Origin: a virus
Length of the DNA stretch: 27,295 nucleotides
Reading direction: 5' to 3' (one strand)
IMG/VR virus record: IMGVR_UViG_3300029319_000391
Coordinates: 1 to 27,295 of that record
Part shown: one piece after another, positions 8,652 through 16,372 of the stretch
How positions within the stretch are numbered: position 1 is the stretch's first letter
Layout of the letters: each line of letters opens with the position of its first letter
Translations under genes and position numbers: made by a program
Notes under the pieces: model-generated
What the model saw: the letters and a program-made list of their open reading frames with translations, nothing else
Told to the model about the DNA's origin: nothing
Database searches by the model: none

Positions 8652-9626
8652 TTACAAGCTACCTCGTGTAAGGGGGTCCTCCCATACTCCACTATTTAAC
8701 TGTGGGTCTTTTTCAATTAATAAATCATCCCACCCCTTAGCTAAATCTCTAGTATCTTTTCCTGTAAGATCTCTAACATCATAATTTCTCTGCACTTCTA
8801 ATAAACTAAGCTGTATCTTGATTCTATTAGGTAGTAAAGATACTATATCATAGCCTGCGGCCTCATCTATGGTTATTGAGTAGGACTCTGCAATTGTAGC
8901 AATATTATTAAATAATACTCCGTGATTTAATCTAATTATTGGAGGACCTAAAGTAGGTTTCTGTCTTGAACTCAAAGTGCTCATTCTAATTAATTCAATC
9001 CAAAATAACATAATGTCTATTGCTTGAGCAAATATAAAGGGTTTACTGTACGCTTGCAGATCAGAGGCGAGATCAGCCTCAGGTGTACTTGCAGTAGTGC
9101 CAATCGCGTTTGCTGTGGTTTGGCCTAACACATTAGTTTGTGCAGCCACTAAAGTATTTGTTATTGCATTTCTGTTTGAATCAGATTTTCCTCCAACTAC
9201 GCCATTTATTTTATTAAGAAAAATTTCTCGTTTTTTCTCATAGTTTGTTTCGGAAACCCTGCTTTCATTTTTTTCTACTTTTTTATTAAAAAACTCCTGC
9301 TGCTTTTGAAGAGTAGTCATGGCTGCTGGGGGCTGGGTAAAGAGTTCGTTGGTTGCCATATTGACAATGTGAGGGAGAGTCATGTCAAAGCTAACACTTA
9401 TCTTTTTGGATTTAGCGCCAGTGAATCCAAAAAAGTTGCTAGTTCTGCCGATGACATCGTATTTAACGAGGTTGGCAGTTTTTTTCTCGGAAATAATTGG
9501 ATTCTCAAAAAAAGGACACACTCTATCTAAAGAAGTGTTAGAGTCCGTTGTTGGGAACTCAAAAATTAATTTTGATCTTTCTTGTAAAAGATTATCTATT
9601 CTTGTCGCTTGTCCAAATAATGCCAT
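8652..9626 (-). CDS. Tail tube/baseplate junction protein (gp48/gp54 position)
   Basis: A 324-residue protein encoded directly after the tape measure gene, where T4 carries gp48 and gp54, the cap and initiator of the tail tube. Residues about 40-90 contain ENPIISEKKTANL, KYDVIGRTSNFFGFTG and KKISVSFDMTLPHI. This pattern of a bracing loop, igR(s/t) and a strand of the form isf.m.l is common in tube-initiator and LysM-linked baseplate proteins of contractile injection systems. The middle (about 105-190) is helical and Asn/Thr-rich; the C-terminal part carries a second beta region. ATG at 9626 overlaps the tape measure stop as TAATG, preceded by AAGG. Function is inferred from position and this motif. 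Confidence 0.58.
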   Translation of the reverse strand: MALFGQATRIDNLLQERSKLIFEFPTTDSNTSLDRVCPFFENPIISEKKTANLVKYDVIGRTSNFFGFTGAKSKKISVSFDMTLPHIVNMATNELFTQPPAAMTTLQKQQEFFNKKVEKNESRVSETNYEKKREIFLNKINGVVGGKSDSNRNAITNTLVAAQTNVLGQTTANAIGTTASTPEADLASDLQAYSKPFIFAQAIDIMLFWIELIRMSTLSSRQKPTLGPPIIRLNHGVLFNNIATIAESYSITIDEAAGYDIVSLLPNRIKIQLSLLEVQRNYDVRDLTGKDTRDLAKGWDDLLIEKDPQLNSGVWEDPLTRGSL

Positions 9627-11233
9627 TATACCTTATTACCTCTCACTAATGTCGGCTCTCTGTCTGTGTCCTCTACTGCTGCTGTTGTTCTGTCTACAGC
9701 GTCCACAACCTCAGATAAGCTGGTTGTCATCGCTACCGTCATGGCTGAATTGAATGTTTCTGCTCGTCTTACTTGCTCGTTTATTAGCAACCTAGAAAAG
9801 CTTTCAAAGCTATTCGCTGAGTCTTCGTCCCTTTTAATTTGTGCTAACTCAGCTTTTGTTCTGTCAACCTCGGCCTCTACAAGGGCTGATTGATTGAAAC
9901 CAAACATCTCTAAAAGTGATGGTAGCACGAGAAGTGCTGTAAAAACACCACCAAAAATACCTGCAAAGCCTTTAGGCATTAATGCTCCTCCCGCTCCCAG
10001 GCTTGTATTTAATAAAGCCGCTGTTAGTTTATTGACAGACATTGTATTTCTTTCTCTTGAAGCCATTGTCAGCCTATCCATGATTCTAGTTGTTACACCC
10101 CTGGTGATTAAATAAGCCATGAATGCGTTTACAACAACTTTTATTCCCCCTATTCCATCTGCAAGAGAAAGTATTTTTGTTCCAACATTAAGTAAACCCG
10201 TTGTAATCAGGCCCACCTGCTCAGCGAAAGGCGCGATAAATGTACTTAGAGCAGTTTTAAAGTCAGCAAAAATCTGGTCCAACCCTGTGTCTGGTTCTCT
10301 TGCCCTAGCTTGCTCCATCCCTCGGGTTATTTGCTCCGCCAAAATACCTGCCTGACCAATGATCCCCATTCTAAGTCGAGTCTCAATTAATCCTCCGCCT
10401 TGCATGTCTCCAAAAGCGCCAGCGCCCTGCTGTGTTTTCTTAATTAACTCCTCTACTGTTATTTGACCAGCTAAAAGTTTGTCAACATCTTGAAGAATAC
10501 CTAACCGCGCTAATTGTCCGATGTCTGCCGTAACAACAGCATCTACAAACTTTCCAATAGAGTCACCGAACGCTGGGAACTTAGCTGTTAATTTAGAAAC
10601 GGATTCCATCACAGGGCCAGCCCCGCCAGTTAAGCCAAGAACGGTTAAAGACTCACTTAGCTGGCCCATGCTTTCAATTAATAACTCAGTAGAAACACCA
10701 AATCTTAGCCCCGTATTAAGAACATTTCTATTTAAAGTATCTGTTGCTGCATTAGATAATAAACCTTGTGTAATTGCACTTTTATTTATTTTAACTAGAG
10801 CCGCGACATTTTGACCCGTAATAGACATTCGATTAGCTAAAGTTAATGAATTTTTTCCTACATTCATTAAGCCTTCACTTTGGAACCTGAAAAGTGACTC
10901 TAGCGACTGTCTTAGGCCTCCTGGCAGACCTTCTAATGTCTCTTGGTTAGACGAAAGTACAGTTGCAAATGTTTTATTAAAAGTTAAAAAAGACCTTTGA
11001 AGCGTAACGGCATCTAAGGCAAACTGCCTAATAGCTTTAGTTAAACTAATAATTGGAAATCGTACAGCACCTACAACCCTATTGGCATCTTCAAAAGATC
11101 TCTCTAACCTGTTAACTACAAAGAATAATGGATCATAAACATCCTCCACGGTAGGCCTAGCTCTACCTGATCCACCACCTCCGTCGCCAGCCTGCTGCTG
11201 AAAAGGGTATCTGTTAAGTAAATTATAAATCAT
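9626..11233 (-). CDS. Tail tape measure protein (gp29-like by position and make-up)
   Basis: A 535-residue, mostly alpha-helical protein with few cysteines or aromatics in its core, long Leu/Ala/Thr-rich helices and two hydrophobic stretches (about 370-385 and 440-460; GIFGGVFTALLVLPSLLEMF). These are usual traits of tape measure proteins, which set tail length and enter the host envelope. T4 gp29 has 590 residues, so the length fits a tail of similar size. The N-terminus has a glycine run (GDGGGGSG) and the C-terminus a helical Thr/Ala/Asp-rich tail. The next gene codes for a tube/baseplate junction protein, as in T4 (29-48-54). The call rests on composition and gene order, not on a sequence signature. 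Confidence 0.72.
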   Translation of the reverse strand: MIYNLLNRYPFQQQAGDGGGGSGRARPTVEDVYDPLFFVVNRLERSFEDANRVVGAVRFPIISLTKAIRQFALDAVTLQRSFLTFNKTFATVLSSNQETLEGLPGGLRQSLESLFRFQSEGLMNVGKNSLTLANRMSITGQNVAALVKINKSAITQGLLSNAATDTLNRNVLNTGLRFGVSTELLIESMGQLSESLTVLGLTGGAGPVMESVSKLTAKFPAFGDSIGKFVDAVVTADIGQLARLGILQDVDKLLAGQITVEELIKKTQQGAGAFGDMQGGGLIETRLRMGIIGQAGILAEQITRGMEQARAREPDTGLDQIFADFKTALSTFIAPFAEQVGLITTGLLNVGTKILSLADGIGGIKVVVNAFMAYLITRGVTTRIMDRLTMASRERNTMSVNKLTAALLNTSLGAGGALMPKGFAGIFGGVFTALLVLPSLLEMFGFNQSALVEAEVDRTKAELAQIKRDEDSANSFESFSRLLINEQVRRAETFNSAMTVAMTTSLSEVVDAVDRTTAAVEDTDREPTLVRGNKV

Positions 11234-11237
11234 ACTG

Positions 11238-11846
11238 TTAGCCGTTTAGATTTAGTTTATACACTGTCTCCATGCCGTTTAGTCTAAAAGTTCTATATTT
11301 ATTTTTAGGGAATATGGTTTGAACTCCTGCCTGTGAAACATTAGATTTTTTCGCCAAAGCTTGCGTATTTTTTCCACCTTGGGTGCTACTGTAATCTTTT
11401 CTATCTGGCTTGGCCTCTGAATGAAGCACATCAACGACTGCTGCCAAAGTATTTAGGTCTGTCGCGTCATCAATTAAAAAACACGACATTAGTTCGTTTT
11501 TTGTGTTAGAATTAAAAAACACTCCATTACCTTTCGATGTGCCCACCACTAAAACAAAATAAGAGTTTTTATCGTCTTTTAGTGTGTTATACTCAAATAA
11601 AACAATATCCCCAGCAACAAAAGAACTAAAACTTCTTTGGCTATCTCTGGCGAATTTACGCACTAGATCTTCAGGTCGTTGATTTGGGAGGAGATTCTGC
11701 TGTAAACTTTCCCTCTTGAACTCTTTCCAGCCTGGATCTTCAATTTCTTGCTGTTCTCTAAGTTCGTAGTAGTTTAGTAAAAACTGCGAGGCACCAGCCT
11801 TTCGGTCAAAAAAATCTCCAAATTTAGGTGTCAAAAATTCAAACAT
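11238..11846 (-). CDS. Unknown protein at the head of the tape measure operon
   Basis: A 202-residue protein I do not recognise. Its N-terminal third is helical and rich in Gln/Glu/Arg. Residues about 75-135 look like a small beta barrel (FVAGDIVLFEYNTLK, SYFVLVVGTS, MSCFLIDDAT). The C-terminal end has KNKYRTFRLNGMETVYKLNL. It is the first gene of the tail run that continues to gp6, so it may be a hub or tail assembly factor; this is inference from place only. The ATG at 11846 lies next to a 27-base AT-rich spacer shared with a divergent gene, and no Shine-Dalgarno sequence is visible. Five bases separate its stop from the tape measure start. Confidence 0.75.
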   Translation of the reverse strand: MFEFLTPKFGDFFDRKAGASQFLLNYYELREQQEIEDPGWKEFKRESLQQNLLPNQRPEDLVRKFARDSQRSFSSFVAGDIVLFEYNTLKDDKNSYFVLVVGTSKGNGVFFNSNTKNELMSCFLIDDATDLNTLAAVVDVLHSEAKPDRKDYSSTQGGKNTQALAKKSNVSQAGVQTIFPKNKYRTFRLNGMETVYKLNLNG

Positions 11847-11873
11847 GCGTGTATTATATAAAAAATATTAATA
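11847..11873. promoter_or_regulatory. AT-rich divergent spacer, candidate promoter pair
   Basis: The 27 bases between two divergent ATG codons are almost only A and T apart from a GCG near 11847. On the plus strand TATATAAAAA ends about 9 bases before the ATG at 11874; on the minus strand TATATAATA lies about 7 bases before the ATG at 11846. Both resemble -10 elements of the T4 late type (TATAAATA), but a start site placed 6-8 bases downstream would give almost leaderless transcripts. Neither gene has a Shine-Dalgarno sequence, which agrees with that. In AT-rich DNA such matches are cheap, so this is a weak call. Confidence 0.25.
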
Positions 11874-12164
11874 ATGTATAGTAATAGTGATATAGAGTTT
11901 ATTGATTTTATTGATTTAATCAATACTACATTAAGTAATGAGTTTGTTGAAAAATGGAGATATAGGTTTAGTGAAAGGTTTATTAAACACTTTCAAATAA
12001 AACTACTTAATTCATTAACTAAAAAGAAAGTACTCAAAATAGATACTTTGTATAACTACTTAACAAAAAAATGTAAGTACTCAAATGAGCAAGTAGAAAA
12101 CTTTTTTGAAGCTATAGATATAAGTATCTACTCTCCCATAATTCAAGGTGTCAGAAAGAAGTAG
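11874..12164 (+). CDS. Small orphan protein, unknown
   Basis: A 96-residue protein rich in Lys, Asn, Ile, Phe and Tyr, with no recognisable family. The sequence reads as helical throughout (EFIDFIDLINTTLSNEFVEK, then KHFQIKLLNSLTKKKVLK). Its codons are more AT-rich than those of the structural neighbours, as is common in phage accessory genes. It stands alone on the plus strand between the tail run and the nuclease gene. Its TAG abuts the TAA of the convergent nuclease gene with no spacer. No ribosome binding site precedes the ATG. It is probably a real early or accessory gene because the frame fills its gap exactly. Confidence 0.62.
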   Translation: MYSNSDIEFIDFIDLINTTLSNEFVEKWRYRFSERFIKHFQIKLLNSLTKKKVLKIDTLYNYLTKKCKYSNEQVENFFEAIDISIYSPIIQGVRKK

Positions 12165-12180
12165 TTATTCCTTCTTTTTT
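12155..12180 (+). terminator. Weak hairpin with T-run between convergent genes
   Basis: AAAGAAG at 12155-12161 pairs with CTTCTTT at 12171-12177 across a 9-base loop, and the T-run continues to 12180. It spans both stop codons of the convergent pair (12164/12165). The stem has only two G-C pairs, so it would be a weak terminator for plus-strand transcription. The minus-strand side has no T-run. Confidence 0.33.
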
Positions 12181-12929
12181 AGCTCTTGAATCCTATGCTC
12201 AATCAAAGATTGCTCAGTGAACTCAGGGCAAAGAGATTTGTAAGAACACCAGTTACAGTACTGGTTTCTCATTGGGCATAAGTCCTGCTTCTTAGCTTTT
12301 CTAATTTTCCAAACATCCTCAACAACAGACTTTACATGAGCAAAAATCTGATTTGAGGTGTATTGAACGCTTACTAGGTTGTCGGTTATTGGATAGTAGT
12401 GTGCGGCAGTAATTTTGTTTAATGGTATGTTGTACAGTTTATGCACAGCAAAAACGTAGCCCATTAACTGCGGATCTTGGTAAAGCTCGATTTTATTCTT
12501 CTCACGCTTACCAGTTTTGTAATCTATTACTAGATAACCCCCATCTTTACCTTTTATGATTCTATCAATATAACCATTTAAGGTGATACCTTCAGCAACC
12601 TCAATATCAAAATGCAATTCCGAGACCCCAACCTCTGGCAAAGAAGCATTTAGACGAAGAAAGTTTTTCAAACAAGGCAGCACCTTGCTGTCGTAAGATT
12701 TAGCGAACTTATAAGTATCTTTGTGCTGCTCAGACAACGCCTCAAGCTGGCTTAGCTCAGTGGCTTCAGCCCCATCTTCAAATATTTTGTGGATATATGA
12801 TCCAAAATGGAGAGCATCGGTGTTTGATGTATCGTAGTCGGCAAGCCGATCTACATAGCGATACCGATACTTAAGTTTACATTGGTTAAATGTGTCGCGT
12901 TTCGAATTACTAATTGTATTTATGAACAT
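12165..12929 (-). CDS. PD-(D/E)XK nuclease, Cas4/RecB-like with Fe-S cysteines
   Basis: A 254-residue exonuclease-type protein of the PDDEXK_1 (Cas4/AddB/RecB) family. Numbering from the ATG at 12929: KRDTFNQCKLKYRYRYVDRL at 10-29 with Cys17, His47 in GSYIHKIF, Asp122 in GYIDR, the catalytic Asp136-x-Lys138 in VIDYKTGK, and the QDPQLMGY helix near 151. The C-terminal Cys225-x2-Cys228-x5-Cys234, together with Cys17, gives the four-cysteine iron-sulphur layout of Cas4 and AddB. Such nucleases resect DNA ends, so a role in replication, recombination or host DNA breakdown is likely. An upstream in-frame TTG at 12944 is less likely as start because ATG 12929 has GAGGA at 12938-12942 (minus strand) with 8-base spacing. 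It is head-to-head with primase. Confidence 0.87.
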   Translation of the reverse strand: MFINTISNSKRDTFNQCKLKYRYRYVDRLADYDTSNTDALHFGSYIHKIFEDGAEATELSQLEALSEQHKDTYKFAKSYDSKVLPCLKNFLRLNASLPEVGVSELHFDIEVAEGITLNGYIDRIIKGKDGGYLVIDYKTGKREKNKIELYQDPQLMGYVFAVHKLYNIPLNKITAAHYYPITDNLVSVQYTSNQIFAHVKSVVEDVWKIRKAKKQDLCPMRNQYCNWCSYKSLCPEFTEQSLIEHRIQELKKKE

Positions 12930-12932
12930 ATG
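12927..12932. promoter_or_regulatory. Abutting divergent start codons (CATATG)
   Basis: The six-base palindrome CATATG holds both start codons: ATG on the minus strand (12929-12927) for the nuclease and ATG on the plus strand (12930-12932) for primase. There is no intergenic DNA. The nuclease's ribosome binding site (GAGGA, minus strand 12942-12938) lies within the primase codons; upstream of primase no Shine-Dalgarno sequence is visible. Confidence 0.7.
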
Positions 12933-13928
12933 TTTAATCCTCAATTTATTAAAGACTACCTTGCCGAAAAGCTGAACTCAGATTACCGAGTATCTTCTAA
13001 TAACTCTGAGATGATTCTCCCATCTGTATTTATAGAGGGTGATTACAAAAGACATATGAGTGTAAACTTAGATACAGGTCTTTGGCAGTGCTTCAAAACG
13101 GGGAATACTGGCAACTTTATAAAGTTGTACTCAATTATAGAGGGTATCAGCTATAAAGCCGCCGAATCAAAGCTACTCTTTCAGGGCGTTGAAACTGGGA
13201 TGTGGAATTTATGGGAGGATCAGCGACCCACTCCATCCCCTCAAGTAGTTAAGACTAAACTTATCACAGATGGATTTAAGCCTGTAAATATTGATAGCTA
13301 TGATTCAGAGGATGATCTTGTCGTAAAAGCTTGGACTTTCCTCATGGACCGTAGTTTGTTTAGCATTACCACAAATGAGCGAGATCCTTATTATGTAGCT
13401 ACAAAAGGCAAGTACAAAGGTAGGCTGATAATTCCGTTCAAAGATTACGACGGCGATATTTTCTTTTTTCAGGCTAGAAGTTTGTCATCGAACCTAAATC
13501 CCAAGTACCTCAATCCAAGGGCAGAAGATGGCGTAAAATCAAGCAATATTCTTTACCCCTTCGACTTTGAGCGCGAACACCTGTGTATTTGCGAAGGACC
13601 TGCGGACGCCATCTCGCTTAATTTAAACGGCTTAAACGCAACATGCACGGTAGGCAGTACAATCTCGCATGTTCAAATGCAAACACTGAGGGAGTTTGAG
13701 GGTAGAATCATTCTCGCATACGACAATGATGAAGCGGGTCAACGAGGGATCGAAAAGTTTGAATCTCTTAGAAAAAAGTATATGATGCCCACTTTCTCCG
13801 TATGCACTCCTCCGTTCAACTATAAAGACTGGAACGAAGCACATCAAGCAGGGGAAGATTTATATGAGTGGTTTACCGAAAAAACCTATGAGTACAACTT
13901 TGAAAATAAGTCTCTAAATAGTCTATAA
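12930..13928 (+). CDS. 61: DNA primase, gp61-like (TOPRIM)
   Basis: A 332-residue primase close in length to T4 gp61 (342), which makes RNA primers for lagging-strand synthesis together with the gp41 helicase. Numbering from ATG 12930: residues 40-70 resemble the DnaG-type N-terminal fold (NLDTGLWQCFKTGNTGNFIK) but keep only one cysteine, so a classical zinc site is not evident. The TOPRIM core follows: Glu222 in CICEGPADA, Asp265/Asp267 in AYDNDEAGQ, and KDWNEAHQ at 299-306. A longer start at TTG 12882 is unlikely: the residues it adds do not look like primase and overlap the nuclease gene. It leads a plus-strand pair with a small membrane protein gene, 6 bases downstream. Confidence 0.88.
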   Translation: MFNPQFIKDYLAEKLNSDYRVSSNNSEMILPSVFIEGDYKRHMSVNLDTGLWQCFKTGNTGNFIKLYSIIEGISYKAAESKLLFQGVETGMWNLWEDQRPTPSPQVVKTKLITDGFKPVNIDSYDSEDDLVVKAWTFLMDRSLFSITTNERDPYYVATKGKYKGRLIIPFKDYDGDIFFFQARSLSSNLNPKYLNPRAEDGVKSSNILYPFDFEREHLCICEGPADAISLNLNGLNATCTVGSTISHVQMQTLREFEGRIILAYDNDEAGQRGIEKFESLRKKYMMPTFSVCTPPFNYKDWNEAHQAGEDLYEWFTEKTYEYNFENKSLNSL

Positions 13929-13934
13929 TATTTC

Positions 13935-14216
13935 ATGGAACATTTAGTAGAATTTATGGTATGGGCATTTACCCTTATTGGTATTACGGTAACTATAACA
14001 CAATCAACACTTCTCTACCCAGCAAGGTCCTGGGTTGCAAGAATAAACCCCTTCCTAGGCACTCTTTTTTCTTGCGGAATGTGTTTTAGCTTTTGGGCAT
14101 CCATAATTCTATCATTCTTCATGAACTCCCTTACTGACTGCGTTTTTTTGGACGGTTTTTTGGGAGTAGGCCTGTGGTCCTATGTTGTTTCTAGATCACC
14201 CAAAAACGCAGCGTAA
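13935..14216 (+). CDS. Small membrane protein with CxxC-FW motif
   Basis: A 93-residue protein with three or so hydrophobic segments: residues 4-28 (FMVWAFTLIGITVTITQSTL), about 40-62 (FLGTLFSCGMCFSFWASIIL) and about 70-86 (CVFLDGFLGVGLWSYVV). The CGMCFSFW motif inside a membrane segment is shared by small phage membrane proteins of the type whose motif reads CpxCxgFW; the function of that group is unknown to me. It follows the primase stop by 6 bases and probably shares its transcript. Its stop lies 3 bases before the end of the convergent cysteine-rich gene. No signal peptidase site is evident. Confidence 0.68.
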   Translation: MEHLVEFMVWAFTLIGITVTITQSTLLYPARSWVARINPFLGTLFSCGMCFSFWASIILSFFMNSLTDCVFLDGFLGVGLWSYVVSRSPKNAA

Positions 14217-14219
14217 CGC

Positions 14220-14771
14220 TTAATCAACTGGCGTTGGCTGGTTGCAATCAAGCTCTACACCATAAGGCAGTATTGTTTTTAGGAAGTCTCTTTGTGTGCT
14301 TAAGCTATCCTCTAAAAACTTACCTATTTTACCGCTTCCAAAATCACAAGGATCTGTGTCAGCGTCTAATGGCTGCCCCGCAGCACCTGCTCCAAGCCTT
14401 ACACTTTTTACAACATAAATAGGACCAAAAGACCCTACGCATCCTGGCGACCTATCACAACTACCGCCTGCGGGAACACAGCCTGTCCACACCCAATCAG
14501 AGCCGTACACACCTTGACCCGCTACTGATTTACATCGCACATTCCTTTCTTCCCACCTAAAAGTGTCATCAGGGCACTCATCCTCACAAATACAATAACC
14601 TGAAACTTTAACAAAAGAATCAATCTTAACATAATACGGCGACCCTGGAATAGGACTGTCTTGCGACACCTCAACTTGAGGGGCCTCCCCTTCAACCGTG
14701 ACAAATACCTTACACTTCCTAGGAGCATTATCACCTAAAGAAATGCTTTGAATAATCCCACCAAAACTCAT
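14220..14771 (-). CDS. Cysteine-rich protein, last gene of the gp26-led run
   Basis: A 183-residue protein of unknown function with ten cysteines (20, 60, 62, 66, 80, 98, 105, 111, 142, 176), most of them in the middle around YCICEDEC and TGCVPAGGSCDRSPGC. There is no signal peptide or membrane segment. The N-terminal part reads as beta strands (CKVFVTVEGEAPQVEVS). In a phage virion run this could be a metal-binding or disulphide-stabilised decoration, fibre or head-tail protein. It starts 6 bases after the 185-residue gene ends and converges on the membrane protein gene with a 3-base gap. Confidence 0.72.
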   Translation of the reverse strand: MSFGGIIQSISLGDNAPRKCKVFVTVEGEAPQVEVSQDSPIPGSPYYVKIDSFVKVSGYCICEDECPDDTFRWEERNVRCKSVAGQGVYGSDWVWTGCVPAGGSCDRSPGCVGSFGPIYVVKSVRLGAGAAGQPLDADTDPCDFGSGKIGKFLEDSLSTQRDFLKTILPYGVELDCNQPTPVD

Positions 14772-14777
14772 AATTTA

Positions 14778-15335
14778 TTATAGATCAACTAAGTCTAGTT
14801 CAAATTCTGGGCATTGACCCTCAGCCTGAAGTAGAATATCTAAGATACTGGAGTTTGTACCTGTTGAGGTGTCTAAAGATGAGGCATAAGTTCCTGGCTG
14901 TTTATTAGCAATTAAGTTAAGAGAAACATGACTTCTACCCTCAACATCCTCTGTCCTTACTTCTCTTCGAGTCAGCCCTGCGGTTCTTGTTCGAATAACC
15001 CCTGAAGTACCAAAAGAACCAGAAGCAGCACCACTACTAATTAGCTCTAGCTCATGAAGTTGCATCATATCTCCACTTGATGCATTCCAGTATTTAAACT
15101 CGTTAGTGGCTGCCATAATGACGTTGCAGTCTAAGTAGTTAAAATCGGGCTCCCCAGTTGTGGGGCTATACTGCTGAACTCTTCTGTACATAATTTCAAC
15201 ATTTTGAACATGAATGCGGAAATTAGCGGTGGTGTTAGCTGAAGTAGTTCCAGATGTTGAAAAGTTAAAATTACCTGTACCAAAAGAATTGGTATAAGTA
15301 TTTATTCGGGTAGGTGTTCCTTGAACTGGTGGCAT
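14778..15335 (-). CDS. Unrecognised virion-type protein
   Basis: A 185-residue protein that I cannot place in a family. The N-terminal 40 residues are Thr/Ser/Asn/Gly-rich and probably flexible; the rest reads as beta strands (NFRIHVQNVEIMYRRVQQYS, HELELISSGAASGSF) and ends in an acidic tail (CPEFELDLVDL). Composition and context, downstream of the gp26-like gene, suggest a virion structural protein. GAGG at 15345-15348 (minus strand) sits 9 bases from the ATG at 15335. A 38-base AT-rich gap separates it from the preceding gene, the longest in this run. Confidence 0.7.
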   Translation of the reverse strand: MPPVQGTPTRINTYTNSFGTGNFNFSTSGTTSANTTANFRIHVQNVEIMYRRVQQYSPTTGEPDFNYLDCNVIMAATNEFKYWNASSGDMMQLHELELISSGAASGSFGTSGVIRTRTAGLTRREVRTEDVEGRSHVSLNLIANKQPGTYASSLDTSTGTNSSILDILLQAEGQCPEFELDLVDL

Positions 15336-15373
15336 AATTTGTAACCTCTATTTTATATAGAGTGTATACAATA

Positions 15374-16372
15374 TTATTTAACTATAAAATACATCATAGG
15401 ACTTACTATTTTTTCGGAAAGTAAATTATACTCAACTTGTAGAGAGTAAGTTCCTGTTTTTGCTCCTAGTTCACTAACATCCAATGATGTAGGATTCCCA
15501 TTCGTTAAATCAGCGGTAGTGTCAAAACTATAGATAATCGTATTGTCCGAAGTAATTCTGGTAGGGCTAGTGCTGTTAGTTTCTGTAGCACTCACAACAG
15601 TAACCCTTGAAGGAAGATTACTGTCTTCATTATGTTTTTTGATAACCACCGTCGCATTGGTTATAACTGACTGCTTGAAAATATTCTTTATATTATCATC
15701 AATATTTTCATTCTCAACTGTTATTTCTGTGCCGATTTTTAGGTCAACTTTAGAGCCCAAGGTAACTCGTTTATTGAATAGTTTATTTTTAGTTCTTAGA
15801 AGTAAGGGCTCAGTCAGCGAGAAAACAGTATTATCAAAAAGCTCAAATGAATTTATGTATACGGTCCAGTCACTATCAGAGAACATCTTAACAGTCCAAA
15901 CGTCAACATATCTTCCTGTTGCAGATGTGGTATTTTGGATTCTATCTCCGTTTTGATCAGTTCCTGACAGGTTACTACCAGCACCGCCATCAAGAACACA
16001 CGCAAATTCACCTTCTCCAATCTTGTACACACCACTGACACCACTACATGAAGGAGCACCTGCACCGAGTGTTGGTATTACTCCTGTATATTTTGTCTCA
16101 TCAAAAGATGTGTCAGTTGCTACAACCCCGTCACCTGATGGGCCAAAAACCATTTTAGCTAAGTTTGTTGTGCTGGAGGCCACAATCCCACTACTGTTAA
16201 GAACAGTTGAAGGCGCTAAGTTGTAAGCTCTGTCAAAAACATGAACAGAGCTTACAGCGTAAGGATCTACATACTCTCCATCATTAACAAAGTATGTTCT
16301 AAGTAAAACTTTTTGATCGACCTGAGGCCTATTGTGACGATCTACAACGGGTATATTATTTATTGAGGGCAT
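15374..16372 (-). CDS. Unrecognised beta-rich virion-type protein
   Basis: A 332-residue protein rich in Ser, Thr, Val, Asp and Asn with repeated beta-strand patterns, typical of phage fibre, decoration or neck proteins. The N-terminus (PSINNIPVVDRHNRPQVDQK) is followed by RTYFVNDGEYVDPYAVSSV. The C-terminal 60 residues look like an immunoglobulin-type strand set (GAKTGTYSLQVEYNLLSEKI). Two cysteines lie near 110-125. No family is recognised. Its first 17 bases overlap the end of the start-less -1-frame ORF upstream. Confidence 0.72.
   Translation of the reverse strand: MPSINNIPVVDRHNRPQVDQKVLLRTYFVNDGEYVDPYAVSSVHVFDRAYNLAPSTVLNSSGIVASSTTNLAKMVFGPSGDGVVATDTSFDETKYTGVIPTLGAGAPSCSGVSGVYKIGEGEFACVLDGGAGSNLSGTDQNGDRIQNTTSATGRYVDVWTVKMFSDSDWTVYINSFELFDNTVFSLTEPLLLRTKNKLFNKRVTLGSKVDLKIGTEITVENENIDDNIKNIFKQSVITNATVVIKKHNEDSNLPSRVTVVSATETNSTSPTRITSDNTIIYSFDTTADLTNGNPTSLDVSELGAKTGTYSLQVEYNLLSEKIVSPMMYFIVK

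Noticed and set aside
9306-9753. Two overlapping plus-strand frames opposite the tube/baseplate protein gene
   Set aside because: Both lie fully within well-supported minus-strand genes and have no family features or ribosome binding site.
12882-12944. Longer forms of primase (TTG at 12882) and of the nuclease (TTG at 12944)
   Set aside because: The added residues do not fit either family, both would start at TTG, and the ATG pair at 12930 and 12929 gives clean family N-termini, with GAGGA for the nuclease.
14203-14222. Small palindrome AGCG-TAA-CGCT at the end of the membrane protein gene
   Set aside because: Four-base stem with a three-base loop and no T-run; probably chance around the stop codon.
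15350-15357. TATAAAAT (minus strand) before the 185-residue gene as a late promoter
   Set aside because: A start site 6-8 bases downstream would fall after the GAGG ribosome binding site, so the transcript would lack it.
15543-15956. 137-codon plus-strand frame antisense to the 332-residue gene
   Set aside because: Low-complexity Val/Leu/Ser translation, no start signal, and the opposite strand has a better protein; read as a shadow frame.
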